Positions 1 through 5,715 of a stretch of 16,989 nt of DNA are shown here, piece after piece (the stretch's first letter is position 1; every line of letters begins with the position of its first letter). A program made the translations under genes and the position numbers. The stretch is from Hyphomonadaceae bacterium. GTDB lineage: Bacteria > Pseudomonadota > Alphaproteobacteria > Caulobacterales > Aquidulcibacteraceae. The stretch lies in assembly GCA_003526465.1 (NCBI GenBank), contig DPWD01000305.1:1671-18659 (forward strand), read 5' to 3'. The notes under the pieces were generated by a model. It worked only from the letters and a program-made list of their open reading frames with translations. It was not told where the DNA came from and made no database searches.

Positions 1-11
1 GGTTTTTTTGC

Positions 12-35
12 GGGGATAGATTGGGGGATAGATTT
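12..35. repeat. Two 12-bp tandem units upstream of map
   Basis: The 11-mer GGGGATAGATT occurs at 12-22 and again at 24-34, a period of 12 bp. It lies between a T-run (3-9) and the palindromic element that follows. No function is evident. It may be part of the same intergenic repeat element. Confidence 0.5.
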
Positions 36-40
36 GGGTT

Positions 41-125
41 GGACCGCGCGTCTCCAGACGCGCCCGCGAGCCAGCAGGCTCGCTTGCATCAGCCAAAAAC
101 AAGCGCGTCTGAAGACGCGCGGTCC
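41..125. repeat. REP-like nested palindromic element
   Basis: A 23-bp arm at 41-63 is repeated as its reverse complement at 103-125 with one mismatch. Each arm contains its own smaller palindrome (GCGCGTCT, two bases, AGACGCGC), so each arm can fold alone or pair with the other. Between the arms is a third perfect hairpin, 7-bp stems at 66-72 and 77-83 around a 4-base loop. This clover-like layout in a non-coding gap just before a gene is typical of bacterial REP/BIME-like dispersed repeats. Whether it is dispersed in this genome cannot be seen from one copy. It could also act as a transcript-stabilising or terminating structure for a gene upstream of the window. Confidence 0.6.
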
Positions 126-180
126 GGGCGCGGTCCTAGGGTGCGTTGCAAGCGCTGCGCAAATCCCCGATATAGGCGCC

Positions 181-1017
181 ATGAATCTCAATTTCGTTCA
201 GGCTGCGGAGGCGGCCGAGACCCGCACCGAGGACATCAAGCTTTACGACCCGGCCACCGCCTTCCCCGGCATGGCGGCCGCGGGCCGTCTGGCGGCCTCG
301 TGCCTCGACATGTTGGCCAGGGAAGTGCGCGAAGGCGTCACCACCGCCCGGCTCGACGATCTCGCCCGGCAATTCGTGTACGATAACGGGGCCCTGCCCG
401 CGTGTCTGGGTTATCGCGGCTATCGCCACACTTTGTGCATTTCGCTCAACCACGTGGTCTGCCACGGCATTCCCGGCGCGCGCGTCCTGAAGGACGGCGA
501 CATCATGAACATCGATGTGACCGTCATCGTCGATGGCTGGCATGGCGACACCAGCCGCATGTACGCGGTGGGCGAGACCCCGCGCAAAGCGCGCCGGCTC
601 ATGGACATCACCTACGAAGCAACGATGCGCGGCATAGCCGCGGTGAAACCGGGCGCAACCTTGGGTGACCTTGGCCACGCCATTCAATCCTTTGCCGAGA
701 GCGAACGCTTGAGCGTGGTGCGCGAATTCTGCGGCCATGGGGTTGGCCGCATCTTCCATGACGCGCCCAACATCCTGCATTATGGCAAACCCGGCGAAGG
801 CCCGGTGCTGCGGCCCGGCATGATGTTCACGGTCGAGCCAATGCTCAATCTGGGCGGACCGATGTCCAAGATCCTGAACGACGGCTGGACCGCGGTCACC
901 AAGGACAAATCGCTTTCCGCGCAATACGAGCATTCCGTTGGCGTCAGCGAAACCGGCGTCGAAATTTTCACGCGCTCGCCGGCGGGACTCGATACGCCTC
1001 ACACTCTGGCGGGGTAA
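181..1017 (+). CDS. map: Type I methionine aminopeptidase
   Basis: Cytosolic metalloprotease that removes the initiator methionine from nascent proteins. From the ATG at 181 the protein has 278 residues, normal for the type I family. The five metal ligands of the pita-bread fold are present in order: Asp112 (in NIDVTVI), Asp123 (HGDTSRMY), His186 (CGHGVGR), Glu219 (FTVEPML) and Glu250 (QYEHSV). His95 in the CHGIPG segment is the usual substrate-side histidine. The frame is open back to 34, but that extension translates the palindromic element and has no family resemblance, so 181 is chosen; the ribosome binding site in front of it is weak. The stop lies 4 bp before the start of radC, so the two are probably co-transcribed, an arrangement common in Alphaproteobacteria. 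Confidence 0.96.
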   Translation: MNLNFVQAAEAAETRTEDIKLYDPATAFPGMAAAGRLAASCLDMLAREVREGVTTARLDDLARQFVYDNGALPACLGYRGYRHTLCISLNHVVCHGIPGARVLKDGDIMNIDVTVIVDGWHGDTSRMYAVGETPRKARRLMDITYEATMRGIAAVKPGATLGDLGHAIQSFAESERLSVVREFCGHGVGRIFHDAPNILHYGKPGEGPVLRPGMMFTVEPMLNLGGPMSKILNDGWTAVTKDKSLSAQYEHSVGVSETGVEIFTRSPAGLDTPHTLAG

Positions 1018-1021
1018 ATTC

Positions 1022-1669
1022 ATGGCGCGGCGCCCGCCTCCTCCGCGCGTGGAAGATTCCGAGAGTTTCGAGTTCCGCCTCGACGTGCCGCCGATCGAAA
1101 TTGCGCGCGCGCCGGCGCCGAGCAAGGCCCCCGACAAACCGCACTACCACGATCACCGCGCCCGGCTTCGCCAGCGCTTCGACGATGCCGGCCCCGGTGC
1201 GCTCGCCGATTACGAATTGCTTGAGCTTTTGCTGTTCCGCACCATCCCTCGCCGCGACACCAAGCCACTCGCGAAGGCCTTGGTGGCGAAGTTCGGCGAT
1301 CTCGCCGGCGTGCTTGGCGCACCGGTCCAGCGCATCGCCGAAGTCGAAGGCGCGGGCCCCGCGGTGGCGCAGGATTTGAAACTCGCCCAGGCGCTGCTTG
1401 AGCGCGCCTCAAAAGCGGGGCTCAGGCAGCGCACGGTGATTTCATCCTGGGCGCAGCTGGTCAATTATTGCCGCCTCGTCATGGCCAACGAACCGCGTGA
1501 GCAATTCCGCGTGCTGTTTCTGGACGTCAAGAACCAACTCATCGCCGATGAAGTGTTGAACGAAGGCACCGTCGATCACGCCCCGGTCTATCCGCGTGAA
1601 ATCGCGCGCCGCGCCATCGAGCTTTCAGCCTCCTCCGTCATCCTCGTGCACAATCATCCGAGCAACTAG
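1022..1669 (+). pseudogene. radC: RadC (UPF0758), truncated in its MPN/JAMM domain
   Basis: RadC-family protein, read from the ATG 4 bp after map. An Arg/Pro-rich leader (1-40) precedes the helix-hairpin-helix N-terminal region (about 41-130, with [17 protein letters not shown]) and an MPN/JAB1-type metalloprotease-like domain from about 138. Glu181 and the first two histidines of the JAMM motif (His210, His212) are present, but translation stops two residues after HNHPS, giving 215 residues. Family members continue with GDPxPSxxD and a further 40 or so residues, so the Ser/Asp part of the zinc site and the last strands are missing. The downstream DNA does not encode the missing part in any frame, and a tyrosine recombinase gene follows. 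I infer that island integration within radC exchanged its 3' end. The truncated product may be inactive; the cellular role of RadC is poorly defined (the old recombination-repair assignment was withdrawn). Confidence 0.88.
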
Positions 1670-1683
1670 AAAACCGTCACGGT

Positions 1684-1703
1684 CGTTCACGCTCGTTCAC
1701 GCT
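1684..1703. repeat. Perfect 10-bp tandem repeat at the radC/island junction
   Basis: CGTTCACGCT occurs at 1684-1693 and again at 1694-1703, with a related CGTCACGGT just before (1676-1684). Short direct repeats beside an integrase and an interrupted target gene are what recombinase arm-type or excisionase binding sites look like. This assignment is inference from position only. Confidence 0.45.
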
Positions 1704-1775
1704 TTTTCTTGTTGAATAACTTGGGTTTTTTGACCTTCCGACGGAATCTCGTTTCAGAACAGAACTGAACGGCCA

Positions 1776-1794
1776 GGTATGGTCTAACCATACC
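1776..1794. promoter_or_regulatory. Inverted repeat upstream of integrase (possible operator or att arm)
   Basis: GGTATGGT, a 3-base spacer, then ACCATACC form a perfect 8-bp inverted repeat 42 bp before the integrase start. Position suggests control of integrase transcription or a recombination accessory site. No clear -35/-10 pair could be fixed around it. Confidence 0.4.
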
Positions 1795-1836
1795 TAGTAC
1801 CCGTTCCGTTCCAGGCTCTGACGAGGAGAATTGGAC

Positions 1837-3078
1837 GTGGGAACACTGACCGAAGGCATGATCAAGCAGGCCATCAGGCGCGTCGAGATCAGCGAGAAGG
1901 AAGAGTGGTTGCGAGACGGCGAAGGGCGCGGCGTGGGCCGGCTTATTCTCGTCATCACCCCCTGCGCGACCCGTGTGATGAAGCAATGGATGGTCCAGCA
2001 ATATCGCAACGGCCGACCCATCAAGGTGAAGATCGGGAATTACCCAACCATGTCGCTCCTGGAGGCCCGCGAGGTGTTCGAGCGCGACTTCTCGCGCGTG
2101 ATCGCCAAGGGCAAGAGCATCAAGCTCGCCCATGACATCCGCCCCGGCACCGTGGGCGACCTCTTCGACGGCTATGTCTCGGACCTGCGGTCGCGGGGCA
2201 AAGTCTCCTGGAAGGAGACCAAGAAGGGTCTCGACATGATCGCCGGCACGCTCGGGCGCCATCGGCTCGCCCGTGAGATCGAGGAGGACGAGATCACCGA
2301 GGCGATCCGGCCGATCTATGATCGCGGCGCCAAGATGATGGCCGACCACGTCCGCTCCTATGTGCGCGCGGCCTTCAGCTGGGGGCAGAAGTCGGAACAC
2401 GATTATCGCACCACCTCGCCGCGGCGCTTCAAGCTGGTCCGCAACCCGGCCGCCGGCATTCCAACCGAACCCAAGAATGTCGGCAACCGTTGGCTCCGCG
2501 ACGTCCAATACGTCCAGCTCTATCGCTGGCTCGAAAATCCGAGCGCGACCGTCCATCCGCCCTATGCGCGCGCGATACGTCTGCTCATGCTCACCGGCCA
2601 GCGCGTCGAGGAGATCGCCACGCTCCACGAAAGCCATTGGGACGCGCCCGAGCGCATCATCGACTGGTCCCGGACCAAGAACGGCCGGCCGCACGCCATC
2701 CCCTTGCCCGCGCTCGCCGTCGACATCTTGGAAGCGTTTCCGGCCAACGAGCATGGCTGGTTTTTCCCATCCGCCGTCGATCCCTCGCGCCCGGTCAGCC
2801 ACGGCACGCTCTATTCTTGCATGTGGCGCCAGCGCGATTCCGGCGTCATTCCCATGGTCACCAATCGCGATCTGCGGCGCACCTGGAAGACGCTGGCGGG
2901 CCAGGCCGGCATCGGCAAGGAAATCCGCGACCGCATCCAGAACCACGCCATGCAGGACGTGAGCTCGAAGAACTACGACCGCTGGGATTACATGCGAGAG
3001 AAGCGCGCCGCGATGGAAACCTGGAACGCCTTTGTGACCACGCTTCTGGAAAGGCACCCGCTGCAATTGGCGGCGTAA
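1837..3078 (+). CDS. Tyrosine recombinase / integrase (P4-like, Arm-DNA-bind_3 type)
   Basis: Site-specific recombinase expected to integrate and excise the island next to radC. The GTG at 1837 is preferred because AGGAG (1824-1828) sits 8 bases before it; an in-frame TTG at 1831 would leave only 2 bases. Numbering from the GTG (413 residues), residues about 45-95 resemble the N-terminal arm-binding (DUF4102-like) domain (RPIKVKIGNYPTMSLLEARE), 105-200 the SAM-like core-binding domain, and 225-400 the catalytic domain. Catalytic residues seen: Arg256 (TGQRVEEI), Lys281 (RTKNGR), Arg347 (NRDLRRTW), His370 and nucleophile Tyr380 (KNYDRWDYM). The histidine that usually opens the HxxR box is Arg344 here. 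The gene looks intact, runs in the same direction as radC, and is followed 21 bp later by the DUF1016 remnant. Confidence 0.93.
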   Translation: MGTLTEGMIKQAIRRVEISEKEEWLRDGEGRGVGRLILVITPCATRVMKQWMVQQYRNGRPIKVKIGNYPTMSLLEAREVFERDFSRVIAKGKSIKLAHDIRPGTVGDLFDGYVSDLRSRGKVSWKETKKGLDMIAGTLGRHRLAREIEEDEITEAIRPIYDRGAKMMADHVRSYVRAAFSWGQKSEHDYRTTSPRRFKLVRNPAAGIPTEPKNVGNRWLRDVQYVQLYRWLENPSATVHPPYARAIRLLMLTGQRVEEIATLHESHWDAPERIIDWSRTKNGRPHAIPLPALAVDILEAFPANEHGWFFPSAVDPSRPVSHGTLYSCMWRQRDSGVIPMVTNRDLRRTWKTLAGQAGIGKEIRDRIQNHAMQDVSSKNYDRWDYMREKRAAMETWNAFVTTLLERHPLQLAA

Positions 3079-3099
3079 GGCCGGAACGGAGGGCGCGGC

Positions 3100-3622
3100 A
3101 TGACGGGAAAGAAGAAGGCGGGAGGCGCGGAAAGGCCGGGTGGTTCGCCGCCCGGTGACGCGACGCCGCCCGACTATTCGGGCCTGCTTGCCGACCTGAA
3201 GGCCCGCATCGGCCAAGCGCGGATGCGGGCCGCGCTCTCCGTCAATCGGGAGCTCGTCCTGCTTTGTTGGAGCATCGGACGCGATATTTCGGCGCGGCAG
3301 ACTCATGGGGGCTGGGGCGCCAAGGTCATAGACCGCCTGGCGCGCGACCTCGCGCGCGACTTCCCCGGCATGTCGGGGTCGTCCGCCCGGAATCTCAAAT
3401 ATATGAGGGCCTTCGCGGAGGCCTGGCCGGAGTCGCAACATTCTCTCAAACCAAATCGCTTCCGGCCTCTACGCGCGCCAAGGCCGGGCCCTCACCAATT
3501 TCCAACGCACCCTGCCCGTCGAGCAATCCGAACTCGCCCAGCAGATTCTGAAGGACCCCTACAGTTCTGAGTTTCTCTCGCTCAGCGCCGACATGCTGGA
3601 ACGCGCTGACGTCTCGCCATAG
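3100..3622 (+). pseudogene. DUF1016 / YhcG-family nuclease-like protein, decayed
   Basis: The ATG at 3100 follows a good ribosome binding site (GGAGGG). The first part matches the DUF1016 N-terminal region: YSGLLADLKARIGQARMRAA, NRELVLLCWSIGRDI, WGAKVIDRLARDLARDFPGM and SSARNLKYMRAFAEAWPES. At about 3435-3445 the family sequence continues in another frame (ILSNQIASGLYARQGRALTNF, then LPVEQSELAQQILKDPYSSEF) up to a stop at 3620-3622. About 40-50 residues normally lying between those blocks (the PWGHN region) are absent, so an internal deletion shifted the frame. The C-terminal PD-(D/E)XK nuclease domain is also gone after about LSADMLERADV. Intact relatives are around 350 residues and often occur in restriction or mobile-element neighbourhoods. 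This copy should not make a working nuclease. Confidence 0.85.
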
Positions 3623-3656
3623 ACGGCAAAGCTGGCGACACGGATAGAGGCAACGG

Positions 3657-4001
3657 TCACCCCTGCATCCGATATTCAAAGGCGAAGAGCTCCATTTGCG
3701 GCGCGTTTGCCCGGCCTCTGCGCCGGAGTTTGCGAGGCTGCTTTTGCGCAGCTGCGCAGCTCTGAAGCTCCAACAACAAACGATCTCGACGACGGCGCTC
3801 TTCAAACGCCACGCGGCCCTTATAGCTGTCGAGTCCATGGTCTAAGGCTTGTATCTCGCGCGCCCTCCAGAAGACTCGGCGCCGAACAATCGTCGGCTTG
3901 GGGATTTCCAGACCGCTATTGAGCGCGCGCCACAGCGTCACGCGACCAACGCCAACATGTTCAAGCACGCGTTTCAGAGGAACGAGATTGTCTCTGTGCA
4001 T
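3657..4001 (-). CDS. AlpA/MerR-type helix-turn-helix DNA-binding protein
   Basis: A 114-residue basic protein. Residues about 6-55 have the layout of AlpA-type winged helix-turn-helix regulators and excisionases: VPLKRVLEHVGVGRVTLWRA (helix-turn-helix), then GLEIPKPTIVRRRVFW (the beta-wing, here RRRVFW in place of the usual RxVGW), then a short helix. The rest (60-114) is Arg-rich and of low complexity. Such proteins in integrative elements usually activate integrase or act as recombination directionality factors. It faces the integrase and DUF1016 genes (convergent arrangement). The ATG at 4001 is the first in frame; no strong ribosome binding site is seen. The helix-turn-helix call is fairly firm; the excisionase role is inference from context. 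Confidence 0.72.
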   Translation of the reverse strand: MHRDNLVPLKRVLEHVGVGRVTLWRALNSGLEIPKPTIVRRRVFWRAREIQALDHGLDSYKGRVAFEERRRRDRLLLELQSCAAAQKQPRKLRRRGRANAPQMELFAFEYRMQG

Positions 4002-4238
4002 GTGGATTAGCCCGGCAGGCAGCGTTTATGGGGCTGCATCATGTCGGTCAGGCCCACACAACAGAAGCTGTTTAATCTCGCAGGGGTAAGCCCGCGCATC
4101 ACCGCAATGCGCCGGTCCCGACAACGTTTGTGCAACGCGGAGCAATTCACGCGTCGCCCATTGTTGCACGCAGCAGGCTGCAGCTGCCCTGCGCTGACGG
4201 CGCCGCATTTCCCCCTGTTGCCTGGCGTTGCCGCCATT

Positions 4239-4277
4239 GCGGACGGCATTTCCCTGAGCAGGCGAAATGCCGTCCGC
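4239..4277. repeat. 14-bp perfect inverted repeat with 11-base loop
   Basis: GCGGACGGCATTTC at 4239-4252 pairs perfectly with GAAATGCCGTCCGC at 4264-4277. The stem is stronger than expected by chance and no gene overlaps it. There is no T-run on either side, so a classic intrinsic terminator is unlikely. Alternatives are a transposable-element end, a regulatory RNA hairpin or an operator. Confidence 0.6.
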
Positions 4278-4371
4278 TGATACGCAGTGCTGTGGGCCCT
4301 CGCTCAGTCGTCCTTCGTCAATACTCTATACTTGGGTGCATTCTCGATTCCCGCAGGGCCGGTCAGAAATG

Positions 4372-4392
4372 CGCGCCAAAGTGCTTGGCGCG
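4372..4392 (-). terminator. Hairpin just downstream of the AbiEii remnant
   Basis: CGCGCCAA and TTGGCGCG form an 8-bp stem with a 5-base loop, 13 bp beyond the minus-strand stop at 4406. On the minus strand it is followed by a short T-containing stretch (CATTTCT). It fits a weak terminator for the abiE operon; the U-tract is poor. Confidence 0.4.
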
Positions 4393-4405
4393 AGGACTCG
4401 CTGGT

Positions 4406-4956
4406 TTAAGCTGGCGTCAACATCGGCGGCCTGCCGGCTGTCAATTCCGTTCCACGGCGCTCGAACGTCTTGCTCACGGCCTCCACGACCCAGAGATCGT
4501 AGAGGTCCTTGACGCGACTGCTGGCGAGGCCGAGGGCCGCCATCGCTTCGAGTTTCTCGGCGATGACGGTTTCAGGCGGATAGGCCTTCAGACGCGGTGT
4601 CGCCATGCCGAGAAGGCTTGGGAAGTCCAATTCGGTCGGCCCAGGCGTGATCACATCGCCAATGCCGATATCGACCATGATCGTCAGCGCGCAGCGTGTC
4701 GGCGGTGATGGCGGCGGTGTCAAACACCAACCCGTCGGGCGGGTCTGGGTCGATTGCCGCAATCTCCACGAAGACTGCTTTCAGCGCGTCGGGTACGTTT
4801 TCGCCGAAACCCAACAGATCGAGATCGCCCGTGGAACGGTAGGGCGCATCGACCCGGACGCTGAAGAGCGTCGCACCTTTCAAAACGAAACGCGCTTTGT
4901 GCTTTATTGGTCAGCCTTTGTCTGACGGATTGCACTATCTTTGGATCGACGCTCAT
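4406..4956 (-). pseudogene. abiEii: AbiEii-type nucleotidyltransferase toxin, broken by internal deletions
   Basis: Toxin half of a type IV AbiE toxin-antitoxin pair; intact relatives are DUF1814 nucleotidyltransferases of about 290 residues. Translation would start at the ATG at 4956, overlapping the abiEi stop by ATGA, and reads MSVDPKIVQSVRQRLTN. The family sequence then continues in a second frame (HKARFVLKGATLFSV, RSTGDLDLLGFGENVPDAL, LVFDTAAITADTLR) and after about 4690 in a third (LTIMVDIGIGDVITPGP, AYPPETVIAEKLEAM, SRVKDLYDLWVV) to the stop at 4406. About 35 residues are missing at the first break and about 20 at the second. The motif fragments (GDLDL, DIGIGD, the AEKLEAM lysine, KDLYD) are recognisable but never in one frame, so the locus has room for only 183 codons and cannot encode an active toxin. 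Confidence 0.88.
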
Positions 4957-5561
4957 ACCAGCGCCTCGAGATAGGGCCGCGCGAACGTCTCCATGCGATC
5001 GATGCGGGCCACCGCCAGAAACGCATCGGGCGTAAAGGACCTCCGACGAAGGCCGTCCCGGAGCGCCTCGATGGCGACGTCGAGGCCAACATGGCGACGG
5101 TACTTGAAGCAATCGGCGGCAGTTTTGGCTGCCGTCGTTACTTTGAGGGGCGTCCCGTCGATCTTGCGGGTCTCTACTCCCGCGGTGAGTGCCGCCCCGC
5201 TCGCCCGCAGCACTTTGATCCTCACTGGCGGCGAGAGAGGCGCACGCGCCTTGCCGTCGATCAGCATCCAGACTGCTTGCGGATTTTGCGTGGTTAGGCC
5301 GTGCAGCCGAAGCGCGGAGAGCAGCGCAATGATTCCATTGGGTGCGGCGGCGGCAGCTTCGAGCAGGCTCTGATGTTCGCTGAACTCGACGCCGACCGCC
5401 TGGTAGAGGCCACGGCCTAGTTTGGCGAGCGCGCCCTCCTCCACCAGCCGCGCGATGGTGGACGGCGTCACGCCTTTCTCGGCGAAGTCCCGCCAACGCA
5501 CGGTCCCCCGTCGTTTGGCGAGCTTGAGGGCGGTCTGACGATGGGAAGCAAGCATTGCCAT
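4953..5561 (-). CDS. abiEi: AbiEi-type antitoxin / autoregulator
   Basis: Antitoxin and transcriptional repressor of type IV AbiE systems. From the ATG at 5561 it has 202 residues. The N-terminal winged helix is clear: SHRQTALKLAKRRGTVRWRD, then TPSTIARLVEEGALAKLGRGLY. It is followed by the larger C-terminal domain (HQSLLEAAAAAPNGIIALLS ALRLHGL, then VRIKVLRASGAALTAGVETR and the conserved KVTTAAKTAADCFKYRRHVG). The frame is open further up to a TTG at 5624 (with an ATG at 5609), but family members begin close to MAMLASHRQTA, and the upstream part carries an inverted repeat and -10-like sequence better explained as promoter. It looks intact while its partner toxin is broken, so it may persist as an orphan regulator. 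In the studied AbiE systems AbiEi represses its own promoter. Confidence 0.87.
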   Translation of the reverse strand: MAMLASHRQTALKLAKRRGTVRWRDFAEKGVTPSTIARLVEEGALAKLGRGLYQAVGVEFSEHQSLLEAAAAAPNGIIALLSALRLHGLTTQNPQAVWMLIDGKARAPLSPPVRIKVLRASGAALTAGVETRKIDGTPLKVTTAAKTAADCFKYRRHVGLDVAIEALRDGLRRRSFTPDAFLAVARIDRMETFARPYLEALV

Positions 5562-5573
5562 GGTAAGTTTTGC

Positions 5574-5605
5574 CGGTAGTTCTGAGTATCTACCGACATT
5601 TATTA
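5574..5605 (-). promoter_or_regulatory. Candidate abiE promoter and operator
   Basis: CGGTAG (5574-5579) and CTACCG (5590-5595) form an inverted repeat with a 10-base spacer, 12 bp ahead of the preferred abiEi start at 5561. On the minus strand a TAATAA -10-like box lies at 5605-5600. AbiEi proteins are known to bind inverted repeats in their own promoter, so this is a plausible autoregulatory operator. It depends on the 5561 start being right; no good -35 box was found. Confidence 0.35.
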
Positions 5606-5715
5606 CCATCGCGTTCCGATCCAAGCCAGCAGCCTTGTAAATAACCCGGCGCAGATCGTCTGGCCTATCAACCTATGGTACAAGTTCGCCATATGTTCCG
5701 CAAGTGATTCGCGCT

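Larger units (their letters stand above)
4002..4405. other. Non-coding or decayed stretch with two hairpins
   Basis: About 400 bp between the AlpA-like gene and the AbiEii remnant, with no gene I recognise. Open frames of about 80 codons exist on both strands (4041-4280 plus, 4007-4249 minus), but their translations are Cys/Arg-rich, low in normal composition and without family resemblance. Two strong inverted repeats (4239-4277 and 4372-4392) are annotated separately. The stretch should contain the promoter of the AlpA-like gene; no convincing -35/-10 pair was found. Confidence 0.5.

Noticed and set aside
34..180. Upstream extension of map to a start at 34
   Set aside because: It would translate the palindromic repeat into an Arg/Ala-rich leader without family similarity; the family start is near 181.
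136..1137. Long minus-strand frame opposite map
   Set aside because: Antisense to a clear map gene; composition is typical of a high-GC shadow frame.
1687..3441. 584-codon minus-strand frame opposite the integrase
   Set aside because: Its translation has no domain features and runs antisense to the integrase with all its catalytic residues.
4007..4280. Small frames on both strands in the 4002-4405 gap
   Set aside because: Cys/Arg-rich translations with no recognisable motif or ribosome binding site; more likely chance frames.
4720..5496. 258-codon minus-strand frame over abiE
   Set aside because: Only its last part carries the true AbiEii start; the rest is out of frame with abiEi, whose coding is clear.
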